Positions 1 through 6,618 of a stretch of 43,147 nt of DNA are shown one piece after another. The notes beneath the pieces are model-generated. The model did no database searches. It was not told the DNA's origin and worked only from the letters and a program-made list of their open reading frames with translations. Position 1 is the stretch's first letter. Each line of letters opens with the position of its first letter. Made by a program: the position numbers and the translations under genes. Source of the DNA: Rhodospirillales bacterium (lineage in GTDB: Bacteria; Pseudomonadota; Alphaproteobacteria; BOG-932; Roseiterribacteraceae). Location: assembly GCA_003165335.1 (NCBI GenBank), contig PLTD01000253.1, forward strand, positions 1 to 43,147, written 5' to 3'.

Positions 1-418
1 CCTTCAATATGCTTCTCCTTCTGCCCGCGGCGGCAACAAGTGCGTGCCGATGCTTGTAAGAGTCGAGCCAATGGCCGGTCGAAGGAACGGCCTGATTCTG
101 TGAGGATTTTCGATGGCAGTACTACCGGCATTTGGCAGATTGGCTTGACAAACATTGAGTAACGCGAAAACTTCGCAGTCCGTCATTTAACGCCCCTTTG
201 GGGCGGGAAGCCCATTTTTTCTTTTTTGCCCACCCAACAGCGATAAACCACCAAGTCCGGTGTGAAGCCCGACGCACAGTGCCGTCGATGCAACAACTGC
301 TGAAGAGAACAACTGGAGGCATCTTTCGGCGGATTCAGGCACAGTTGTGGGAAAACTGTCACATAAATGGATATTGGCCGCTTGGGTTTTGGCGGCTTGG
401 TCTGCTAGATAACGCGCC
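1..418. other. Region upstream of hisB with no recognised gene
   Basis: No reading frame here resembles a known protein. The plus-strand frame 1 stays open from the window edge to about position 162 and could be the end of a gene outside the window, but its translation is not recognisable. The hslV gene that often lies divergent to hisB in alphaproteobacteria is not seen. The stretch holds a terminator-like hairpin and T-run at 191-227 and a perfect 6-bp inverted repeat, ACAGTT/AACTGT, at 341-346 and 354-359. The hisB promoter must lie here or further upstream, but I could not assign clear -35 and -10 boxes. No histidine-rich leader peptide is visible. Confidence 0.5.
191..227 (+). terminator. 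Probable intrinsic terminator or attenuator-like hairpin pair
   Basis: A perfect 6-bp stem CGCCCC/GGGGCG (191-196 with 200-205, TTT loop) overlaps an alternative 4-bp stem GGGC/GCCC (201-204 with 210-213). The second stem is followed directly by A and then two runs of six T (215-220 and 222-227). The T-rich tract lies on the plus strand, so it would act on transcripts reading rightwards. The two stems share bases 201-204 and 205, so they cannot form together. Confidence 0.45.
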
Positions 419-1039
419 ATGACTGAAAAAAGCGAAAATATGGCCCTTGGTGGCCGACGAGGCGCTGTAACGCGAAATACGTCCGAGACGCGGATCGCGG
501 TGACAGTCGATCTCGACGGGACAGGCAAATACGCGGTCACTACCGGCATCGGGTTTCTTGATCACATGCTGGAACAACTATCGCGGCACAGCCTTATCGA
601 CCTGACGGTTAGGGCCGAAGGCGATTTGCACATCGATTTTCACCACACGACTGAGGATACTGGTATCGCTATCGGCGAGGCGGTGGCCAAGGCTCTTGGC
701 GACCGAAGGGGCATCAACCGCTACGGCCACATCTATATTCCCATGGATGAAACGCTGACGCGCGTGGCGCTCGACTTGTCTAACCGGCCCTACTTGATCT
801 GGAACGTCGAATTTACGCGCGACAAACTGGGTGAGATGGACACGGAACTGTTCAAGGAATGGTTTCAGGCCTTCGCGCAGGCCGCAGGCTGCACGCTGCA
901 TGTCGAGGCGCTGTATGGCACCAACAACCATCACATTGTCGAGACTTGCTTCAAGGGTTTGGCCCGGGCTCTGAAGATCGCGATCGCGCATGATCCACGC
1001 CAATCCGATGCGGTGCCGTCCACAAAAGGCGTGCTGTAA
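419..1039 (+). CDS. hisB: Imidazoleglycerol-phosphate dehydratase HisB
   Basis: Cytoplasmic enzyme of histidine biosynthesis that dehydrates imidazole glycerol phosphate to imidazole acetol phosphate; the family is a manganese enzyme forming a 24-mer. The 206-residue protein carries the diagnostic motifs in order: [30 protein letters not shown] with the metal-binding histidines, LSNRPYL, and [16 protein letters not shown]. It ends in the usual STKGVL-like tail. It is monofunctional, without the phosphatase domain fused in E. coli, as expected for alphaproteobacteria. The ATG at 419 gives a length slightly above the usual 195-200; an in-frame ATG at 440 is an alternative, and neither has a strong ribosome site. 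It heads the his operon, with hisH 25 bases downstream. Confidence 0.97.
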   Translation: MTEKSENMALGGRRGAVTRNTSETRIAVTVDLDGTGKYAVTTGIGFLDHMLEQLSRHSLIDLTVRAEGDLHIDFHHTTEDTGIAIGEAVAKALGDRRGINRYGHIYIPMDETLTRVALDLSNRPYLIWNVEFTRDKLGEMDTELFKEWFQAFAQAAGCTLHVEALYGTNNHHIVETCFKGLARALKIAIAHDPRQSDAVPSTKGVL

Positions 1040-1064
1040 GCGGCACGATCAGAACTAAGACCCC

Positions 1065-1712
1065 ATGGAAACAGTCGCTATCGTCGATTGCGGTTCGGGC
1101 AATCTGAAATCTGCCGCTAAAGCCTTTGAACGCGCTGCATTTGAGGCAGAGCGCGGTTTCAAGGTCATGGTAACCAGTGATCCCGATTCAGTTCTGCGCG
1201 CCGATAGGATAGCGCTTCCCGGCCAAGGAGCGTTTGCCGCCGTTTTGGCCGGTGTTGCCGCCGTGTCCGGACTCAGAGAGGCATTGGAAGAAGTGGCGAT
1301 TGCTAAGGCGCGCCCGTTCTTTGGCATATGCGTCGGCATGCAATTGATGGCGACGCGCGGATTGGAGCATGGCGCATATGATGGCTTTGGCTGGATTCCG
1401 GGCGAAGTGATACCTTTGCAGCCGGCCGACCCGGCTCTGAAAGTACCGCATATGGGCTGGAACAATCTTGAAGTCGATCGACCGGAGCATCCAGTAATGC
1501 GTGGTATCAAGACCGGGGACCATGCCTATTTTGTCCACTCCTATCGCTTTGTCTGTGCTGATCCTGCCGATCGGATAGCCTATGCCGACTACGGCGGCGC
1601 GGTAACTGCTGTTATTGGCCGCGACAATTTGATCGGGACACAGTTTCATCCGGAGAAAAGCCAAGCGGTCGGTTTGGCAATGATCGCAGCCTTCCTGGAG
1701 TGGAGGCCCTGA
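1065..1712 (+). CDS. hisH: Imidazole glycerol phosphate synthase, glutaminase subunit HisH
   Basis: Class I glutamine amidotransferase that hydrolyses glutamine and passes ammonia through the HisF barrel, making IGP and AICAR. The 215-residue protein shows the triad: nucleophile Cys89 in GICVGMQ, and His195 and Glu197 in QFHPEKSQ near the C-terminus. The oxyanion-strand LPGQGAF motif is near residue 51, and the PHMGWN and HAYFVHSY segments are typical of HisH. Its partner hisF is in the same operon. The last bases overlap the possible upstream start of the GNAT gene. Base composition is lower in GC than hisF and hisE downstream. Confidence 0.96.
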   Translation: METVAIVDCGSGNLKSAAKAFERAAFEAERGFKVMVTSDPDSVLRADRIALPGQGAFAAVLAGVAAVSGLREALEEVAIAKARPFFGICVGMQLMATRGLEHGAYDGFGWIPGEVIPLQPADPALKVPHMGWNNLEVDRPEHPVMRGIKTGDHAYFVHSYRFVCADPADRIAYADYGGAVTAVIGRDNLIGTQFHPEKSQAVGLAMIAAFLEWRP

Positions 1713-1714
1713 AC

Positions 1715-2260
1715 GTGCCAGCTAACATTTTGCCGCCGCCCAGACTGACGGTCGAGGTCGCCCAGCGCTTGAAGGGCGGAGATCTGAACGATCTGTGCGA
1801 GGCAGCTGAGCTTGCGATCCGGGCTGAGGGCGGATTCGGCTGGCTGAAACCGCCACCGCGCGAGGTTATGGAGCGCTATTGGCGGGGTGTACTCACCGTG
1901 CCGGAGCGCACGCTATTCGTGGGTCGCGTCGACGGAGTAATCGCGGGATCGGTTCAACTCGTGCGACCGCCGCGTAACAATGAGGCGCAGGCGATGGCGG
2001 TCCATGTGACGACAGCGTTCATGGCACCTTGGGCGCGCGGCAACCACCTGGCGCGAGCGCTGCTGGAGGCGGCGGAGGTCAGGGCACTCGAGGACGGATT
2101 TGCGATAATCAATATGGATGTCCGCGAGACGCAACGGGCGGCCATCGCACTCTGTGAGACATTAGGCTACACGCTTTGGGGAACCCATCCGTGCTATGCG
2201 CGGGTCGACGGGCAGTTCGTGCCGGGCCGTTTCTATTTCAAAGATTTGACGAGCACATGA
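1715..2260 (+). CDS. GNAT-family N-acetyltransferase inside the his operon
   Basis: About 181 residues with a GNAT fold. A conserved N-terminal segment is followed by a strand rich in aliphatic residues ([14 protein letters not shown]), then the acetyl-CoA loop region [21 protein letters not shown], a variant of the R/Q-x-x-G-x-G/A motif, and a final [21 protein letters not shown] segment typical of the family. I chose the GTG at 1715 because GGAGG lies 8 bases upstream; an in-frame GTG at 1700 would overlap hisH by 13 bases. The stop overlaps the hisA start as ATGA, so translation is probably coupled. The substrate cannot be read from the sequence. A role tied to histidine or its intermediates is only suggested by position. 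Confidence 0.88.
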   Translation: MPANILPPPRLTVEVAQRLKGGDLNDLCEAAELAIRAEGGFGWLKPPPREVMERYWRGVLTVPERTLFVGRVDGVIAGSVQLVRPPRNNEAQAMAVHVTTAFMAPWARGNHLARALLEAAEVRALEDGFAIINMDVRETQRAAIALCETLGYTLWGTHPCYARVDGQFVPGRFYFKDLTST

Positions 2261-2985
2261 TTCTTTACCCTGCGATCGACTTGAAGGATGGCGCCTGTGT
2301 GCGCTTGTTGCGCGGCGATATGGCGGCCGTCACCGTCTATAATGAAGATCCAGCTGAACAGGCTCGGCGGTTCGCCGAGTCGGGATTCGCGTGGCTGCAT
2401 CTGGTGGATTTGAACGGTGCGGTTGAAGGCAAGCCGGTTAATGCCAAAGCAGTCGAGTCGATCATCGCCACGACAAAGCTCCCGATCCAATTGGGTGGTG
2501 GCATCCGAAACATCGCGACCATCGAGGATTGGCTTTCTCGCGGTGTAGAGCGCGTTGTTCTGGGGACCGCGGCGGTGCGCAACCCTACTTTGGTCAAGGA
2601 AGCCTGTAACAAGTTTCCAGGTCGCGTGGCTGTGTCGATCGACAGCCGGGAGGGCTTGGTTGCGGTGGAGGGGTGGCGTGAGACATCGACCATGCGCACC
2701 CTAGATCTGGCGTTGGACATGGAGCAGGCTGGCGTTGCTGCAATCGTATTTACGGACATCAACCGAGACGGAGCGATGGGTGGGATCAATTTGGAGGCCA
2801 CGGTGGACCTCGCCTTCGCCCTGACCACTCCGGTGATCGCCTCAGGCGGCATATCCAGCATCGAAGATATCGTTGCGGTGAAGCGCGAGGAAAAATCGGG
2901 CATTGCCGGGGTTATCTGCGGACGCGCCCTGTACGACGGCCGGGTCGATCCCGCCGAGGTGCTCGCAATAATGGCCGCCGAGTAA
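2257..2985 (+). CDS. hisA: ProFAR isomerase HisA
   Basis: Cytoplasmic (beta/alpha)8-barrel enzyme that isomerises ProFAR to PRFAR, the step before the HisH/HisF synthase. The 242-residue protein starts [12 protein letters not shown] and has the catalytic pair Asp8 and Asp129 (in AVSIDSREG). Phosphate-binding loops LGGGIRN (near residue 80) and ASGGISS (near 190-200) mark the two half-barrels. The start at 2257 is fixed by the family N-terminus and by the ATGA overlap with the preceding gene; the longer open frame upstream is not used. hisF begins 9 bases after the stop. Two hand-counted 60-base samples gave about 53-57% GC, clearly below hisF. Confidence 0.97.
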   Translation: MILYPAIDLKDGACVRLLRGDMAAVTVYNEDPAEQARRFAESGFAWLHLVDLNGAVEGKPVNAKAVESIIATTKLPIQLGGGIRNIATIEDWLSRGVERVVLGTAAVRNPTLVKEACNKFPGRVAVSIDSREGLVAVEGWRETSTMRTLDLALDMEQAGVAAIVFTDINRDGAMGGINLEATVDLAFALTTPVIASGGISSIEDIVAVKREEKSGIAGVICGRALYDGRVDPAEVLAIMAAE

Positions 2986-2994
2986 GTTGATCCG

Positions 2995-3786
2995 ATGCTG
3001 AAGATACGCGTCATACCCTGTCTCGATGTCAAGGACGGGCGCGTGGTCAAAGGCGTCAACTTCACCCAACTGGTCGATGCCGGCGACCCGGTCGAACAGG
3101 CGCGGGTCTATGACCGCGCCGGTGCCGATGAGCTGACCTTTCTCGACATCACCGCTTCATCCGACAACCGCGCGACCCTCTATGACGCGGTCCGGCGGAC
3201 GGCGGAGCAGGTCTTCATGCCGCTGACCGTCGGCGGCGGGGTGCGCACGGTCGACGACATTCGTACGCTGCTGCTGGCGGGGGCCGACAAGGCCTCGATC
3301 AACACCGCGGCGGTGGCGCGGCCCGAATTCGTCGCCGAGGCGGCCGAGCGGTTCGGCAGCCAATGCATCGTCGTGGCCATTGATGCCAAGTCGACCGGCC
3401 CCGGTAAATGGGAAGTATTTACCCACGGCGGACGCAACGCCACCGGCTATGATGCGATCGAATGGGCGCAGCGCATGGCGGCGGCCGGCGCCGGCGAAAT
3501 CCTGCTGACCTCGATGGACCGGGACGGGACGAAGATCGGATTCGACCTGGCCTTGACCCGGCAGGTTTCCGATGCGGTCCGCATTCCGGTGATCGCGTCG
3601 GGCGGCGTCGGCACGCTGGATCATCTGGTCGAAGGTGTCATCGAAGGCCATGCCAGCGCGGTTCTTGCCGCGTCGATCTTTCATTTCGGGATCTTCACCA
3701 TCGCCGAGGCCAAGGCCAGGCTGGCGGCGGCAGGCATACCGGTACGCCCGGCCATTACCGGTCCGGCCAGCGAGGAGGCAGCCTGA
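2995..3786 (+). CDS. hisF: Imidazole glycerol phosphate synthase, cyclase subunit HisF
   Basis: Barrel enzyme that uses ammonia from HisH to convert PRFAR into imidazole glycerol phosphate and AICAR. The 263-residue protein begins [20 protein letters not shown], with catalytic Asp11 and Asp130 (VVAIDAKS). It has the phosphate loops VGGGVRT near residue 80 and ASGGVGT in the second half, and the HGGRNATG loop typical of HisF. The stop TGA shares its last base with the hisE start. Two hand-counted 60-base samples gave 68-70% GC, so the composition changes sharply between hisA and hisF although they are 9 bases apart. Confidence 0.97.
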   Translation: MLKIRVIPCLDVKDGRVVKGVNFTQLVDAGDPVEQARVYDRAGADELTFLDITASSDNRATLYDAVRRTAEQVFMPLTVGGGVRTVDDIRTLLLAGADKASINTAAVARPEFVAEAAERFGSQCIVVAIDAKSTGPGKWEVFTHGGRNATGYDAIEWAQRMAAAGAGEILLTSMDRDGTKIGFDLALTRQVSDAVRIPVIASGGVGTLDHLVEGVIEGHASAVLAASIFHFGIFTIAEAKARLAAAGIPVRPAITGPASEEAA

Positions 3787-4121
3787 TGGCCGATTCCCAG
3801 ACCCTCGACCGCCTGTACCAGGCGATCCTGTCGCGCCGCGGCGGCGACCCCGAGACATCCTATACCGCCAAACTATTCATGAGGGGCCGCGCCAAGATCG
3901 CCCAGAAGTTGGGCGAGGAGGCGGTCGAAACCGTGATCGAGGCGATGAAGGATGGCGAGCCGGCCAAGCTGGCCGCCGAATCGGCCGACCTGCTGTATCA
4001 CCTGCTGGTGCTCTGGGCCGACGCTGGGCTTAAGCCTGCGGAAGTCTATGACGTTCTTGCGGCGCGCGAGGGCATCAGCGGCATCGCCGAAAAGGCGTCC
4101 CGCAAGAAGGGAAAGGCGTGA
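3786..4121 (+). CDS. hisE: Phosphoribosyl-ATP pyrophosphatase HisE
   Basis: All-alpha, MazG-like nucleotide pyrophosphatase that hydrolyses PR-ATP to PR-AMP, the second step of the pathway. It is 111 residues, the usual length for a stand-alone HisE, so it is not fused to HisI; hisI is not in the window. The metal-binding signature KLGEEAVETVIEA (near residues 43-55) and ESADLLYHLLVLWAD (near residues 66-80) are present. The start is the ATG sharing its A with the hisF stop (TGATG); the open frame continues upstream only as a shadow of hisF. The same one-base overlap occurs at its own stop with the HIT gene. Confidence 0.96.
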   Translation: MADSQTLDRLYQAILSRRGGDPETSYTAKLFMRGRAKIAQKLGEEAVETVIEAMKDGEPAKLAAESADLLYHLLVLWADAGLKPAEVYDVLAAREGISGIAEKASRKKGKA

Positions 4122-4489
4122 TGGCGTACGACGACAACAATATCTTCGCCCGCATCCTGCGCGGCGAAATCCCGGCGAAGCCGGTCTATGAAGACGAATA
4201 TGTGCTCGCCATCAACGACATCAACCCGCAGGCGCCGACCCATATTCTGGTGATGCCCAAGGGCAAATACGTGTCCTTCGACGATTTCTCGGCAAAGGCC
4301 AGCGACGCGGAGATCACCGCCTTCATGCGCGCCACGGGCAAGATCGCGCGCGACGCCGGCGTGGACGCGACAGGCTATCGCCTGATTTTCAACCACGGGC
4401 CGGACAGCCACCAGGAAGTGCCGCATCTGCATGTCCATATTCTGGGCGGCCGGCCGATGGGGTTTCTGATCGCCCGTACGGCGGCGTGA
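4121..4489 (+). CDS. HIT-family nucleotide-binding hydrolase (HinT-like)
   Basis: A 122-residue histidine-triad protein. The triad is His102, His104 and His106 in PHLHVHILGG. Upstream are the NIFARILRGEIPA N-terminal motif and AFNDI-like segment LAINDINPQAP that bind the nucleotide. HinT proteins hydrolyse adenosine phosphoramidates and related adenylates; the physiological substrate is uncertain. It is translationally coupled to hisE through a TGATG overlap and is the last gene of the his transcript, an arrangement I recall as common in alphaproteobacteria. A GTG three bases earlier is also possible but less likely. Confidence 0.93.
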   Translation: MAYDDNNIFARILRGEIPAKPVYEDEYVLAINDINPQAPTHILVMPKGKYVSFDDFSAKASDAEITAFMRATGKIARDAGVDATGYRLIFNHGPDSHQEVPHLHVHILGGRPMGFLIARTAA

Positions 4490-4635
4490 CCATTCCGGAT
4501 GATGTGCGCGGCGCAGTTCAGACGCTCCGTCAACGCATAGCCTTATCTTCACCACACGATTGACATAATCGTATTCCAACTATTGTGTAGTCGGTAATGT
4601 GAGTGATGGCCGGGACACCGGCCAAGGAGAGTAGA

Positions 4636-4845
4636 GTGTCAGCTTCCAGTACGAAGCCTGGCTCCGGTAACGGGCCTGCCTGGCTTGATCAGGTTCTTGG
4701 ATGTCTGTCCCCGCCTTTTTCATTCCGCAACGGCGGATCTGCGATCACGGGCTCGAAAGGCCCCGATGGCAAGCCGGCGCAGCAAAGCGCCGCGATTCGC
4801 AAGGTTGACGGAGCCGCCCAGCCGAAAGGCCGGCAGCGGAGTTAG
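4636..4845 (+). CDS. Possible small protein, 69 residues, unknown
   Basis: I do not recognise this product. The GTG start at 4636 is supported by AAGGAG at 4624-4629, six bases upstream, which directly follows a GC hairpin. The predicted peptide is rich in Gly, Ala, Ser, Pro and Lys, with no obvious signal peptide or membrane segment. A different overlapping plus-strand frame (about 4685-4879) encodes an arginine-rich peptide of similar length, so the frame choice is unsure. The region could equally be a structured non-coding RNA. Confidence 0.28.
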   Translation: MSASSTKPGSGNGPAWLDQVLGCLSPPFSFRNGGSAITGSKGPDGKPAQQSAAIRKVDGAAQPKGRQRS

Positions 4846-4893
4846 GGACAGCCGGCGGGCCGCAAGACCCACCGAATGAGACATGACTAACGA

Positions 4894-4930
4894 CAGCGAC
4901 GCCAAGGGCAACCCGGCGCCGCTGTTTTCT
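4894..4930 (+). terminator. Strong intrinsic terminator-like hairpin
   Basis: A long stem is built from CAGCG (4894-4898) with CGCTG (4920-4924), CGCC (4900-4903) with GGCG (4915-4918), and an inner GGG/CCC (4906-4908 with 4912-4914) around a CAA loop. It is followed at once by TTTTCTT from 4925. Orientation is plus, so it would end transcription from the his operon or from a short unit starting near 4560, and shield it from the minus-strand DUF35 gene that ends at 4973. Confidence 0.6.
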
Positions 4931-4972
4931 TATGTGGGCCATCGAATTTTCATCCGGGAATGACGATGAGTA

Positions 4973-5365
4973 TTATCCCACCGGATGCCAGACGGTCAGC
5001 GGTGGGTCGCCCTCAAAGAGGGCGCGCACGCGCATTCCGATTACGGGCGCAGGGGCGGCAAGCCGCCCGATCATCCGAATATCGTCCTGCTCGTCGATCT
5101 GGACCTCGACCGTGACGTAAGGCACATCGTCCTGGAAGGCGCGCATGAAGACCTGGTGGGTGCGCACCCAGCTGATGATGGTGCCCAGCCCGCTGACCGC
5201 AACCCATTCTGCCTGGAAACTGTGGCAGCGGTTGCAAATGGCGCGCGCCGGCCAGCGATATGCGCCGCAGCCGGAACAGCGCTGCAGCCGAAGTTCGCCC
5301 GCACTGACCCCCTCCCAATAGGGAGCGGAGTCGCGGTCGGGGTGCGGAACCGGGCGGTCGCTCAC
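4973..5365 (-). CDS. DUF35 OB-fold / zinc-ribbon protein (thiolase or aldolase partner)
   Basis: A 130-residue DUF35 protein: an N-terminal rubredoxin-like zinc ribbon with Cys30, Cys33, Cys44 and Cys47 (CSGC and CNRC), followed by an OB-fold domain ending at the acyl-CoA-binding face. DUF35 proteins partner thiolase-like enzymes, or act in steroid side-chain aldolase and hydratase complexes. Its start overlaps the stop of the thiolase-like gene as ATGA, so the two are probably made as a pair. The gene ends 43 bases from the terminator-like hairpin of the opposite strand. Confidence 0.9.
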   Translation of the reverse strand: MSDRPVPHPDRDSAPYWEGVSAGELRLQRCSGCGAYRWPARAICNRCHSFQAEWVAVSGLGTIISWVRTHQVFMRAFQDDVPYVTVEVQIDEQDDIRMIGRLAAPAPVIGMRVRALFEGDPPLTVWHPVG

Positions 5366-6525
5366 GATCCGCCTTCCAGCAGCAGGGCGCTGGTGACGCC
5401 GCCGACATAGCCGGGCGCGCCGGTGCTGAGCGCGATCCGGGCGCCCGTCACCTGCCGGTCGCCGGCCTGGCCGCGCAGCTGCGCCGCCGCCTCGGCGATA
5501 TGGTTCCAGCCGTGGACATAGCCCTCGGACAAAAACCCGCCATGGGTGTTGACCGGCATCGACCCGCCCAGCGCCGTCGCGCCCGACAGCGTGAACGCTC
5601 CGCCCTCGCCCTTGGCGCAGAATCCGTAATCCTCAAGCTGGATCAGGACGGCGGGGGTGAAACAGTCATAGATCATCGCGACATCGACATCGGCCGGTTT
5701 GAGTCCCGCCATCCCGAACAGGCGGGGGGCCATCTGTGCGGCCAGCGAGGTGCCGGGCGGGGGCTGCTGGTTGGAAAACAAGGTCTGCCCGCCGCCCCAG
5801 GCCGCCGCGCGGATCGTCACGGGCGGTTGCTTGAGGTCCCGGGCCCGCTCGGCGCTGCAGACCAGCACCGCGACCGCGGCGTCGGTCTCCAGGCAGCAAT
5901 CGAGCAGCCGGAACGGCTCAACCACCCAACGCGAGGCTAGGTATTCCTCATAGGTGATCGGTGTTCGCATCAGTGCGTGCGGGTTCAGCGACGCGTGGCG
6001 CCGCTGGGTTACGGCGACCGCGCCCAGATGGCGCTCGGTCACGCCATAGCGCTGCATATAGGCCTGGGCGACCATCGCATATTGCTGGGGCGGGGCGACA
6101 TAGCCATAGGGCGCCTGGTATTGGGTCTCGATCGAATCGACCGTCGGCCGTCCGGTGCCGCCCATGCGGAATTCCGAACGGGCGTTGATCGCGCGATAGC
6201 ACACGACATAGTCGGCGACGCCCGCCGCGACCGCCATCGCCGCCTGCCCCACAACCGCCTGGGATGAGCCGCCGCCGCCGAAATGATCGACGAAATAATG
6301 CAGGTCGCGAATGCCCATCGCCTGGGCGACGACCGAAGAGGGTATGGAATCGCCCACCCTGTGGGTTGCGATCCCATCCAGCCGGGCCGGGTCTAGGCCC
6401 GCGTCCTGCAGCGCCGCCATGATCGCGCGGGTCGCGAGCGTCAGTGTGCTGACGCCCGAGTTTTTCGAGAATTCGGTGTATCCGACACCGGCGATCGCCG
6501 CCTTGTCGGCCAGATCGAACGCCAT
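5362..6525 (-). CDS. Thiolase-like protein (SCP2/Ltp2 type, possible aldolase)
   Basis: A 387-residue protein of the lipid-transfer/SCP2 thiolase family, with AGVGYTEFSKNSG at the N-terminus and NTHGGFLSEGYVHGWNHIAEA near residues 326-346. The position where true thiolases carry the nucleophilic cysteine reads FGGGGSSQA (residues 82-90), so that Cys is absent. The C-terminal segment STGAPGYVGG also lacks the usual second Cys. Tyr286 and Tyr336 lie in regions where, as I recall, Ltp2-type retro-aldolases have catalytic tyrosines. With the DUF35 partner, this points to an aldolase-like C-C cleavage on a CoA thioester rather than thiolysis, which is inference. The start at 6525 is chosen from the family N-terminus and a GGAGG/AAGGA site; the open frame continues further upstream. 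Confidence 0.88.
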   Translation of the reverse strand: MAFDLADKAAIAGVGYTEFSKNSGVSTLTLATRAIMAALQDAGLDPARLDGIATHRVGDSIPSSVVAQAMGIRDLHYFVDHFGGGGSSQAVVGQAAMAVAAGVADYVVCYRAINARSEFRMGGTGRPTVDSIETQYQAPYGYVAPPQQYAMVAQAYMQRYGVTERHLGAVAVTQRRHASLNPHALMRTPITYEEYLASRWVVEPFRLLDCCLETDAAVAVLVCSAERARDLKQPPVTIRAAAWGGGQTLFSNQQPPPGTSLAAQMAPRLFGMAGLKPADVDVAMIYDCFTPAVLIQLEDYGFCAKGEGGAFTLSGATALGGSMPVNTHGGFLSEGYVHGWNHIAEAAAQLRGQAGDRQVTGARIALSTGAPGYVGGVTSALLLEGGS

Positions 6526-6540
6526 CGATATCCTTGCCTC

Positions 6541-6570
6541 CCCGGGTGATGTGATTATCATCGGGCCGCC
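6541..6570. promoter_or_regulatory. Imperfect inverted repeat in the divergent promoter region
   Basis: The 93-base gap between the divergent thiolase-like and CoA-transferase genes contains TGAT (6547-6550) and ATCA (6557-6560) separated by six bases, flanked by CCC at 6541-6543 and GGG at 6563-6565. The symmetry suits a dimeric repressor such as a TetR or MarR family protein, but no regulator gene lies next to it. Evidence is symmetry and position only. Confidence 0.25.
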
Positions 6571-6618
6571 AGGGGAACAAGCGAGCGGTCGGTTGGACAT
6601 GAAGCGAAAAGCGGCGGA

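Larger units (their letters stand above)
4490..4972. other. Intergenic region holding a possible short transcript
   Basis: This 483-base stretch has no recognised protein or RNA gene. On the plus strand it shows, in order, TTGACA at 4560-4565 with a weak TATTGT 15 bases on, a perfect 6-bp GC hairpin (4608-4613 with 4618-4623), AAGGAG at 4624-4629, a GTG frame of 69 codons, and a terminator-like hairpin at 4894-4928. The order resembles a self-contained transcription unit of roughly 330 bases. It was compared by memory with tmRNA, RNase P RNA, 6S, SRP RNA and common riboswitches, and no signature motif matched. Confidence 0.4.

Noticed and set aside
4-186. Minus-strand frame of 60 codons at the window start
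   Set aside because: No ribosome site before the ATG and no recognisable protein pattern; likely chance.
2337-3065. Minus-strand 242-codon frame opposite hisA
   Set aside because: Ser/Thr/Pro-rich antisense translation with no family motif; hisA on the other strand is certain.
3157-3858. Long minus-strand frame opposite hisF and hisE
   Set aside because: It is an arginine- and glycine-rich shadow of high-GC genes whose own frames carry all the family motifs.
4560-4930. Two-piece tmRNA, RNase P RNA or a riboswitch
   Set aside because: No tag reading frame ending in AVAA-like codons, no T-arm GTTCGA motif, no conserved RNase P core and no cobalamin, TPP, SAM or glycine aptamer motifs.
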